From: Siphonodentalium dalli
Taxonomy: Eukaryota > Mollusca > Scaphopoda > Gadilida > Siphonodentaliidae
Assembly (NCBI GenBank): GCA_032622095.1
Contig: CP136067.1
Location: forward strand, 120,129,030-120,193,029
Length of the DNA: 64,000 nt
Direction: 5' to 3'
In this document: piece after piece, positions 36,843-45,538 of the stretch
How positions within the stretch are numbered: position 1 is the first letter of the stretch
Layout: every line of letters starts with the position of its first letter
The notes under the pieces: generated by a model
Database searches by the model: none
What the model was told of the DNA's origin: nothing
What the model saw: the letters and a program-made list of their open reading frames with translations, nothing else
Program-made: the position numbers and the translations under genes

Positions 36843-38255
36843 GAGTTACTCGGAGAGGATAGCAGTGCCAATACTCAACGGTCAGATGTAAAAGGCTGCC
36901 TGATACATCAATCTGGTAGTAATGTTGTGTCCTCGAAGTTGCTGCGATGGACGGACAATTCGTGGGCAGCAGTTCGAAAAGCAGTTCAAACGCGGATGAC
37001 TAACATACATGTCTCTACATCCAAGTATAGAGAAATAGTCGAGTCGTTACCTGATCACCCAGCTGAAGATGATGGTTACCACACCACATGTTATAAGAAT
37101 TGTACAGCTACCCCAAAAGTTTGTCAGCCGTTATGGCCAAGATCGCCGGCGTTGATCTCATTGCGAAAGAGGCGAAAGTTCATCAATGTTGTCGTGCACA
37201 ATTTGGTAAAAAAAAGCAGATCGAATCAAGGCGCAACAGTCATTGACGACAATTCCCGAGGAACAAGTTGGCAATGCTCGTCCGTTGGAGAGCATCATAG
37301 CATACGTGAACGAGCAGATCATTAACCAAAAACGGCCTGAACACCTTTATTCAATATATGACCGTTATTATGTTCTCTGTGCCGAGTGTGAAATTGAACG
37401 CCGATAACAAAGGTGCAATATTTCGGGACAGATTTACAGAAGCGTTTTCCAGATAAACTAACATTCCGTTCGCCAGATTGCGAAAAGACTGGAGTAATAG
37501 TGCATAGTACCGATATAGACTATGCTTCTATACGGGCTGTTTTTTTTACTTTAAATCTTCGCCCGAAGGACTGGTCAATCAAGCTGGAATTCTGCTTAGA
37601 AAAGCTATCAAGGATGTCAAAAAAGAACCCCTTAGTGATGCCCTAACAATAGACGCACTTAAAAGAGGCGAAGGTACTCGGTGACCCAGTGGCTAAGGCA
37701 TCAATTATATGAGCCAGGATGCTCTTTTCATAGTGAAGGGTGACAATATGAAGCCGCGAAAGCATGTACCTACCGCAATGGCATTAAAATCCCTGACAGG
37801 CAGCAAAAATGTTATTACCATGTTTAACAAATTGGGCTCCTGTCTGAATTAAAATGCAACCGAAGAGCCAGAAACAGAGCTAGCTTATGACATTATGGAG
37901 AAAAAACTATGCTGCCCACCAGGTTCAAAACCAGGATTACCATGCGGATTAACATTGATAACTATGATGAACTGACCCACACACTTTCAGGAGCAGACAC
38001 TCTTCACGATACACAAGGATTTTTTACCAATCCCAGACCAACAAAGAAGGACCCCCAATTGATAATACATTTAATACATTTAATAATACTGGCACTGAAA
38101 ACCACCCAACGTATAGGATCATCTGGTTCGATGGGCCACAGATGCCAGAGTCAGTAATCCCAGAACAACCGGAATGTTACAATGATGATACGAACGATGA
38201 ACGTGTACCTGGTTGTGCTGATGACCCAGACAGTGATGACGAAATTGACCCATAA
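36843..38255 (+). pseudogene. Decayed copy of an uncharacterised invertebrate protein family
   Basis: After an acceptor-like CTTTTATTTCAG (36831-36842), broken frames encode in order: SWAAVRKAVQTRM; KYREIVESLPDH; DDGYHTTCYKNCTA; then, in a shifted frame, DLIAKEAKVHQCC; RFGTDLQKRFPDKLTF; DYASIRAVFF; MALKSLTGSKNVITMFNKLG; NIDNYDELTHTLSGADTLHD; and an acidic tail DDPDSDDEIDP ending at 38253-38255. I recognise this order (YHxxCY, D-L-A-x-EA-x-xH, TGSK, DNYD...TL-G-DTLHDT) from large uncharacterised proteins expanded in cnidarians and molluscs, but know no function. At about 1.4 kb it lacks much of the usual length. Several stops and frameshifts (about 37200, 37320, 37640, 37850, 37960) make it a pseudogene. 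It lies inside the TIR element 34160-38878, either as its former transposase-like protein or as cargo. Confidence 0.6.
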
Positions 38256-38878
38256 TTGTACATTCATTGTCAATAGATGCCGAGCTCAATTGCTTAATGA
38301 AGCTTTCCGTGTTTATGTTCTATGATCTTGACAATTAATACCAAGCGCAAGAATGTTTCACTTCTGTATGCCATGTTTTAAGCTTGAGTTACTACATGCT
38401 TATATATTGTCACACAAAGAACTACATATGTTTTTTTGTACCACCCATGGACCTCTTCTTATTTGAAAACGCCAGGAAATTTCCGTTCTTAAGTTGTGTT
38501 TTTATGACCAGTGAACATAACTATTCCGGGTAAAAATGGTGGACTTGAGCGATTGTGTAATTAAAAGTGAAATTTTGACATTTTTGGGTCCCCTTAGAAG
38601 ACCACTTCTTATTTGAAAACGCCAGGAAATTTCCGTTCTTAAGTTGTGTTTTTATGATCAGTGAACATAATAGAGTATTCGTTGTAAAGATGGTGGACTT
38701 GCGCGATTGTGTAATTAAGTCATTTTGTGGTTTTTGGGGGCCATTTGGCCCCTAAACGCCAGGAATGCGCAACTTAAGAAATTGGTTTTCCGTAATGGTC
38801 TATCACCGCCAACAAATCAAGAGCATCAAGCCTTCCTTGCGCGATAGTGTAATTAAAACCCTCCTGGCTCCCTATCTA

Positions 38879-38930
38879 ATTCCCCATTATTGGCCTTATA
38901 TTAAGAACAAGGTGATTCGCCCATATGTCA
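38879..38930. repeat. Continuation of the 38-bp minisatellite after the insertion
   Basis: ATTCCCCATTATTGGCCTTATATTAAGAACAAGGTGATTC, in variant form, matches slightly over one unit in the same orientation as the array at 33184-34159. Confidence 0.85.
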
Positions 38931-38986
38931 ATATACACGGTAGTTTTCTCACCGAAGTCTGTTTGAAAGGTGTCTTGTCCTATTGC

Positions 38987-40089
38987 CAGGGACGTGGTTA
39001 GAGGGTCTCTGTTGGGGGGGGGGGGGTGTCCAACTTGGTGAAATTCCAACTGCACCCCCCCCCCTGAATCAGAATCAGACCAAACACAAGTTTTGCACAA
39101 TTCCATTTGCACCCCCCTTGCACCTCAGTGCTCTGGCCCAATAACCTATATATTCACAAACCATGGTTCTATATTCACGGTATCAGAACATTCAGTTTAA
39201 CCTGAACAATTGCATAAATCCTAACATCTAGTGGTCTAACTCCAGACAAATGCACACGGCTACGGGCAAGAGACCATGCAGGACACACCGGGCTGCCCAT
39301 GGTTGTTCGGCCCGGTGTGAGAATTTTTTTTAAACAATACAAGAAAATCGCAAATCCTAGCATCTAGACTGGCCTCAACTGAAGTTTTCCTATTGTGTTG
39401 GAAATTTCATACTCCCCTTCAGGTTGAAAAATTCTCCAACTGATGACCATTTCAGTCGACAAGTTTGACCAAATGTGGTAAATATTGTTTTATTTAACTA
39501 ATTAGCAGTTTTGTATTGGCCACGGATGAGGGACAATGACACACCGGGCCGACCATGGTTCGGCCCGGTGTGCGAACATTTTTGAAATCTGAACAAGAAA
39601 ATTGCAAATTCTAGCATCTAGACTAGCCTCAAGCCTTCCTAGAGTTGGAAATTTCCAACACTTAGGTTGGAAAATTTCCAACTGATGACAATTCCAATGA
39701 CAATGTTGACAAAATGTATGACAATATTGTTTTCTTAAATTAACTAGCAGTTTTTGACTGGCCACGGGGGAGGGACCAGGACACAAGCTTTCCAAGTGTT
39801 GGAAATTTCCAACCTGTCACCCCCCTAAGGTTGGAAAATTTCCAACTGATAACCATTTCAGTCCACAATATTGACAACAAATAGGAAAATATACAAATAT
39901 TGGTCCAAAAACAATTAATTCCCCCCAATATATTGTTTGAAAATCAAACTACAAGAACATTTTCAACCTATTGTTGGTGTGAAATTTCCAACTAATGTTT
40001 TGGCAGGGATGAAATTTCCAACTGTTGAAATTTTTACCAAAGTTGGGGGTGACAAACCCCACCCAAAACCCCTTGTCGCCACGTCTCTG
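38987..40089. mobile_element. 1.1-kb hAT-like non-autonomous element with 8-bp duplication
   Basis: CCTATTGC is repeated exactly at 38979-38986 and 40090-40097. The termini are CAGGGACGTGG and, on the opposite strand, CAGAGACGTGG. An 8-bp duplication with CAG-type short TIRs fits the hAT superfamily (inference). There is no transposase. The interior has a roughly 255-bp direct repeat (near 39285, 39540, and partly 39780) containing a CCATGG-centred hairpin in GGGCCG/CGGCCC context and many TTGGAAATTTCCAAC palindromes. Fragments of the family lie at 19.7-20.2 kb. Confidence 0.88.
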
Positions 40090-40099
40090 CCTATTGCAC

Positions 40100-40915
40100 A
40101 CCATAGATACGCCACATTTGCGTTTTGAATACCAGAAAATAATTAAATAGGATACGTGAGCGCATTGATACAAGATTTTCATAGCCATATCGAATTTCGA
40201 AAGAGGAAGTTCTAGCAAATTTTGATTTGTGTTAGCATAGCAAAAATTCCAATGATTGCTTGTTATAAAGAGCGTCCATGCTTCATGTCACCCATAAGCG
40301 GTAGATAATAAAGAGCGTTATCAATTTGGAGATTTTATCATCGTTTTTGACGTAGTCTTGTGTATGAATTTGTCGCGATGCGATCGAACTTCGAACTTCG
40401 AAGTATGTGTTTGCATTGCATTTTTTTTACTTTCTTGATGTGTTACGCGTATTCGAAGTAGGTTGTTTGATTGTATTTTTCACTTTCTTTTGCATAGAAA
40501 ACGAAAAATTGGCTGATGAAAGTCTGAATTATTTGCTGTAAAATCGGACAGGTCGTCATTAAGCATTTATTTCCCATTGAAAACATTGGTGCACAAAATA
40601 AGACAATCAATATACTCATATAGCATAAATTAGTACGGAACAGAATATGGATTTGGCCTTAACTTCCGAAAGCTTGGAGCTTGAGTGCATGTCAGTTCCC
40701 AAACGCAACTGTTTCACCATTGAGTGGTATTTTTTTTATTTCTTTCTGTTCAACTCAGGTGCAATGTTAGTCTATATAAAGACGTAATACAGTGGTTAAT
40801 TTATGATGCAGCCGATCTAAATCTAGATATAAAAATGGCATTTGCTTGATGGCGGGTGATAGCAACATAGAGTTATTCCTCCTGATATGGTCCGAACGTT
40901 ACCGGAGCCAATAAA
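40100..40915. other. No gene seen
   Basis: Unassigned. TAATAAAGAGCGTTATC near 40306 echoes the motif inside family B MITEs, and a similar phrase lies at 40270, so a small diverged fragment may be present. Confidence 0.3.
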
Positions 40916-40920
40916 TTTAC

Positions 40921-41198
40921 CGTCGCGATACCAGCGTATCTGCGATTTCAAACCGGTACGCATACGGGTACGTATAGGTTACATTGGTGTAAATGTTTTC
41001 AATAGGCCTCAGTGCTAACGTTTTAGCGTATACTGTTGGCAATATAAACTTTGGTTCCACAATTTTCTTTAAATCTGAAAAATTGACATTTGGGGAAACT
41101 TTTTGCGCAAACAAATCACGTCTGTCTAGCAGGGAATTCGCCTTTAAATCTTGTGTTTTCGTAACTAGTGTCAGAACCGCATAAAAAAATACTGTCAT
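40921..41198 (-). CDS. Candidate first coding exon of the HtrL-type gene
   Basis: An open minus-strand frame starts at Met 41198, with an in-frame TAA two codons upstream, and runs 92 codons plus two bases to a GTAAAT donor (40920-40915). It begins MTVFFYAVLTLVTK, a short hydrophobic stretch that could be a signal anchor. A further stretch, ENIYTNVTYTYPYAYRFEIA, precedes the donor. Joined to the acceptor at 27455, the split codon becomes CGA and the frame continues through TAT into the HtrL-domain exon, giving about 399 residues with an N-terminal anchor, as expected for a Golgi-type enzyme. Phase agreement is suggestive only, and middle exons may exist. It could instead be a chance frame. 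Confidence 0.45.
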
Positions 41199-41209
41199 AT
41201 TTTAGACCA

Positions 41210-41480
41210 CACCAAAAAATTCAAACTTCACTATAAAGGGTTAATTCCTGTGCCAATGGCTATTTTACCTATGGGAATTCATAGGGAAGAGGTGTGATGA
41301 TTTTTTTTATGCAAAAAGCACACAAGGCTATTGACCAATCAGGGCCCAGTGTCTATTTTATTTTCTCCTATATATTCCTCCCACATCCGCTAGATGACAC
41401 TCCGAACCTTATTTACACCAGTGAAACCTATATGTGTGAACGCATAGCATGACGCCCAGAAATGCACAAATTCAAGGGAC
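41210..41480. other. Upstream region of the candidate gene
   Basis: No clear TATA element or other promoter motif oriented to the minus strand was found. Confidence 0.25.
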
Positions 41481-41499
41481 GAGATCAGGTTTCACATAT

Positions 41500-41645
41500 A
41501 AAAAAGCACCATGGTACTACCATGGTAAAGTTATATTTACCATGGTACTATATACCGTGGTCCGTGGTACCATGGAACTCTACTAGGGTGATATTACCAT
41601 GGTGGTATGGTATACTACCACGTAAAGCTGACATCTACAGTAAAG
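41500..41645. repeat. TACCATGGTA-rich palindromic cluster
   Basis: At least six CCATGG-centred palindromes (ACCATGGT, TTTACCATGGTACTA and variants) lie within 145 bp. Confidence 0.65.
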
Positions 41646-41659
41646 CCCTAAATAATCGA

Positions 41660-42110
41660 CTCCTTAACCACAAGCATAATTATGGGTAACTTTTCAGGAT
41701 TTAGTCGGAAATGTGGCTTGTTGCCATTCATCGGAAAGCTCTCGGTGAGATGCCGTTGTAAAGTGTCATTTGTCATATTAGACTAGATTATTCTACTAAA
41801 CATGTAGATCATGTCTTCTCGGTCAACAACAGCTTGGAATATTGACTCTGCAAACAAGGTTAGATCTTTCGAAGAATCCATTTTAACAAGCACATGGAGA
41901 TAACTGTATTGTATGTGTTATTATACCGTAAAAATAGTTCCGTACTACACTGGTATTGTGATATATTTAAATTGTCCCATTCTATTATTTTTTTCCAATT
42001 GTACTAATTGTACAGGTATTATCTGTAGCTCTCAATCATCGAAAGCATAACTGTTTTTATTTGGCACATTGTGTATATAACACCATTATTCACTGCCTGT
42101 GAAGGCGCCT
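41660..42110. other. No gene seen
   Basis: Unassigned sequence. Confidence 0.3.
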
Positions 42111-42119
42111 ATGATTGGC

Positions 42120-42280
42120 AAATAAATATAGAATATGTAGCTAGTGTCGTCGCTTAACTTGTTTATGTCCGTGAGGGGGATTTGAGCATCTATTGGGCGA
42201 GGCTTTGCCGAGTCCAATAGATGCAAAATCCCCTGAGCGTAAACAGTTCAAGCGACGACATTAGCTACATATTTTATTTA
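42120..42280. repeat. 161-bp foldback with CGAG-type apex
   Basis: The arms AATATGTAGCTAGTGTCGTC ... GACGACATTAGCTACATATT pair for about 70 bp around CTATTGGG-CGAGGCTTTGCCGAG-TCCAATAG. Its right arm is at the same time the outer end of the left arm of the large palindrome 42224-43294. A direct copy of its left arm closes that palindrome on the right (43240-43294). Confidence 0.85.
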
Positions 42281-43294
42281 TCCATCGCACAAAACTTGCC
42301 TTTTGTGAGGTAATTCTGTCATTTTCCTCAGATTTACATTCGTTACTTCGATGACGCCATGACATTTATTAGGTCAAGCAAACCAATTAGCATTCATGAC
42401 GTGGGAAAACCGGAGTGCGGCTTAGAGCGAAATAGTTTGTTGGCATTTTTACATTTATTATAAGCAGACCTTGTTTTGATGATTTATAGATGGTTTAGAG
42501 CTAAAACATATATAAGTTTACGAATTATTTTAGTGAATTATACACGATAAAAACGTTTTGAAATCACAATGACGTCATTAAGGCCGGTTGACGTCCCTAG
42601 TTACCTGCGTAATTTGCATATCAAATTACGTCATAAAAGTAGTACTAACATAATAAAGCTACGTTGACCTAATAAAGCTACATTGACGTAATAAACGTAA
42701 CATTTATTAGGCAGGCTTTATGTAGGCAATAGACGTAGTGAGCGGTGGACAAATTGTTTTATCCACCGCTCACTACCTCTATTGCCTACATAAAGCCTGC
42801 CTAATAAATGTTACGTTTATTACGTCAAAGTAGCTTTATTAGGACAACGTAGCTGTATTGGGTTAGTACTACTTTCATGACGTAATTGTATATGCAAATT
42901 GCGCAGGTAACTAGGGACGTCAACCCACCTGAATGAAGTCATTGCGATTTTGGGACCTTTTTATCGTCCATAATTCACGGCAATTGATACAAAATTCGTA
43001 ATCGGGTATGTGTTTTCGCTCTAAAACATCTATAAACTATTAGCTAAAGGCCAGCTTAGAATTACTATTAAAAAAAAAACTATTTCGCTCTAAGCTGCAC
43101 TCAGGCTTTTCCACGTCATGAATGCTCATTAGTTTGCTTGACCTAATAAATGTAAGGGCGTCATCGAAGTAACGAATGTAAAACTGAGGAAAATGACAGA
43201 TTTACCTCACAAAATGCAAGTTTTTTGGGATGGATAAATAAAATATGTAGCTAATGTTGTCGCTAAAACTGTTTATGTCCGATCGGGGAATTTG
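42224..43294. repeat. 1.07-kb palindrome, arms of about 525 bp
   Basis: The left arm (42224-42749) and right arm (42762-43294) are inverted copies round a 12-bp spacer. Blocks in order are CATATTTTATTTATCC, GCATTCATGACGTGG, TTAGAGCGAAATAGT, a TGACGTCCCTAGTTACCTGCG phrase, AATAAAGCTACGTTGACC, ACGTAATAAACGTAACATTT and CACTAC-type inner ends near the centre GTGGACAAATTGTTTTATCCAC. Identity is high near the centre and falls outward, with indels. TGACGTCA-like and TGACGTAA motifs are frequent. No coding. A foldback transposon or a head-to-head inverted duplication could explain it. Confidence 0.88.
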
Positions 43295-43299
43295 TTTAA

Positions 43300-43820
43300 A
43301 ATGAACTTATTTATAAAACATTAGAGGACACCAGTAATTCTGACAACAATCATTCAGGTCATTATGTACTAAAATTTAATTGCATTATTAATATTTTTAG
43401 CCCAGTTTATATGGTGCTTAAATGTCTGTATTTTTTATTATCGATATTCGCATGCCATTGCCCTTGCGTGACATATCCACTCTAAATTAATGACGCAAAC
43501 AGAAGCGTAAATTTGATAATACGAACATGGGCTTGATGGCTAAGTCATAGATGGCCCGGGTCCATGATAGACAGTAGCCCAGTGTATGGACTGGTAAATT
43601 AGAAAACATTCTGTTTTTATTGGTGTTTTATCTGGTTTTATCAGATTAAACACAAATATTTTATTATGACGATCTTATAAGTGTTTTTATTCTATGTGGC
43701 ACAACATCCCCCGGACCCCTCCCCGATAGTTTATAATGCAACTAACATGGCCGTGTTTAAAAGGCGCTTCAACTAACTACTCAATATCAACCCGTATTGT
43801 GGTTCAACATCGAATGATAT
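43300..43820. other. No gene seen
   Basis: Unassigned sequence. Confidence 0.3.
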
Positions 43821-43824
43821 TTCT

Positions 43825-43960
43825 GGGAACCACACTGAAGTTTTTCCGTATCGTGTAGTTACCTCGATTCCAGAATTAAATAACCATATTGTCGCTTACA
43901 TCACAACACAGAAGTATGAGATTTTGGGAACCACACAGAAGTTTTTCCGCATTGTGAAAT
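43825..43960. repeat. Direct repeat, 97-bp spacing
   Basis: GGGAACCACACTGAAGTTTTTCCGTATCGTG (shown here in part as GGGAACCACACWGAAGTTTT) occurs at about 43826 and 43923. Confidence 0.6.
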
Positions 43961-43969
43961 GTCCTACCC

Positions 43970-45535
43970 GCGCCATGAGTATAATATATAAACATCAATA
44001 TAAATACACCCAACTACAGGGATCGAAATAACCAGTATCGCAGGGGGGGGGGGGTCTGGAAAAAAATTGCACATATAGGGCCCAAAAAGTTTTTTTTCGA
44101 CCCCGAGGAACCCACCACCCCATTTTTGAAAATCAAAAAAAAAAATCCTCCAAAATTTTGGGGACCCACCCCCCTTTCTCATGTTTTTATAAAAATTTCA
44201 GAGTTTTTTTAGCCGTTCTTCAATAACTGTGTTAACTGCCTTTCAATCCCATTCCACTGTCCTTGTTTGGTGCAAACTCTTGTTGTGTACCATTAAGATT
44301 CAAGCAGTAGCATACTTAATTGGTGAACACAGATCAGAAAAACGAAAAATAAACTGTATTTCCAGGTGTTTACTGGTGTTTTCACTATCTAACAACAATA
44401 ATAAAGCATTGTGTAGGTACACTATATGTCACAAATCTCCCTAGACCCCATTATAGCCTTAATATATCGAGTGTGTCTGACAGAGAACACTGGCCAGTGT
44501 AAATGGTGGTAAATAGGTCAGGGGTTCCACAATTATTTGTGCATGACCAAAGAACTCTTTAGTCTTATCCACCGGGGTGGGGTGGGGGAGGGGAATTGTT
44601 TTTGGTTAGGTATACACATAGATATATGGTTATTATACCCCCCATATCAGTCGGCGGATATATAGTTGACGTCTCGAGCCGTCCGTGTGTCCGTCGGTAG
44701 AAACATTCTTGAAGACTGAATCTCCACTATATCAACTCATGATCAACATTATCGACTTTGTAGGCCTGGCTTAATTGTTTGGTTTTCTACAAAATTAGAT
44801 ATAATTGTATCTGTTGCATTGAATGCACCAGCCTTATCATAATTCAGTAATACATTGGGTCAGTATACCTAGTTGTACATATCATTTAGATGACTTTATA
44901 ACCATTATGCCAATTTTAATAATATTAAATATATCTAGTGAATCCATAATGGATTGTGGCTCACAACATGAATGCTTTTGACTACCGTAACCATATCAGT
45001 AAAGGCAAATAGAATGTGTGGACCTAAATGTTATCAAATGTTCAAGAACTGTTGAGTTTTAGTGGAGCTTCAGTTGCTATGGATTTTAAATATTTGTATG
45101 TGCATTTGTGCACTAGAGTCTGCAGTATAGTCTCAGTCAGATTTTATTCTTGAACTTTGAAGACTTTCATTTCTCAATGCATCTGTATGCATCACATTAT
45201 TTCAGTTCATCTATTTGTAAGTGATAACAGTATACAATTAGTATTTTACTTTAGTCTTGTTGAGCAGTAAAGCTCCAAGATGAAGTTCGGAAATTCAATG
45301 AGAATAGCGTCACCTTCAGTTGGGATTGTCTGAGCAGTAAACAGTAATGGTCATTCATCATAACCAATTCAGTTTTATTTGGATAATTGTTGCAAATTAA
45401 CATTGATTGCAATCATTCAAGTTGAGAAATAACCAGAAGGAATGCATTTGATTACATGCCAGAACAAGACAGTATTTCAGACATTAGAAATTTATGAGAT
45501 AACAGCCCTTTTCAATTTCATGTTATGCAACAATA
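43970..45535. other. No gene seen; some low-complexity runs
   Basis: Poly-G near 44043-44053, C-rich and A-rich runs at 44100-44180, and a GTCCGTGTGTCCGTCGG phrase near 44683 of the kind found at the 5' ends of molluscan repeats. No exon supported. Confidence 0.35.
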
Positions 45536-45538
45536 ATA

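Larger units (their letters stand above)
34160..38878. mobile_element. 4.7-kb element with about 450-bp TIRs inserted in the minisatellite
   Basis: The left end TAGTTCAGGAGCCAGGAGGG and the right end (opposite strand) TAGATAGGGAGCCAGGAGGG open inverted repeats. These run through TTTTAATTACACTATCG, TTGTTGGCGGTRATAGACCA, CGCATTCCTGGCGTTTAGGG, and internal sub-repeats of a CCTGGCGTTTTCAAATAAGAAG phrase, to about 34640 and 38440. ATT flanks both sides (34157-34159 and 38879-38881). Removing the element and one ATT rebuilds a standard minisatellite unit (CTGATTCCCC), which fixes the ends and suggests a 3-bp duplication. The interior holds a decayed protein gene (36843-38255) and a GGTAC-rich tract. 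A 3-bp duplication would be compatible with Harbinger-like or Academ-like elements; neither is proven. Confidence 0.82.
27455..40920 (-). other. Inferred 13.5-kb intron of the HtrL-type gene
   Basis: Bounded by a GTAAAT donor on the minus strand (40920-40915) and a TTTCACAG acceptor (ending 27455). It contains tandem arrays, foldbacks, a minisatellite and two TIR elements, and no further exon that I could recognise. It is real only if the exon at 40921-41198 belongs to this gene. Confidence 0.4.

Noticed and set aside
37670-37715. tRNA A-box-like text (GTGACCCAGTGGCTAAGGC)
   Set aside because: No B box or cloverleaf follows, and the stretch lies in the decayed protein gene, reading LGDPVAKASI in frame.
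41226-41240. CTATAAAGGG as a TATA box for the candidate HtrL first exon
   Set aside because: The motif is oriented to the plus strand, while the exon is on the minus strand.
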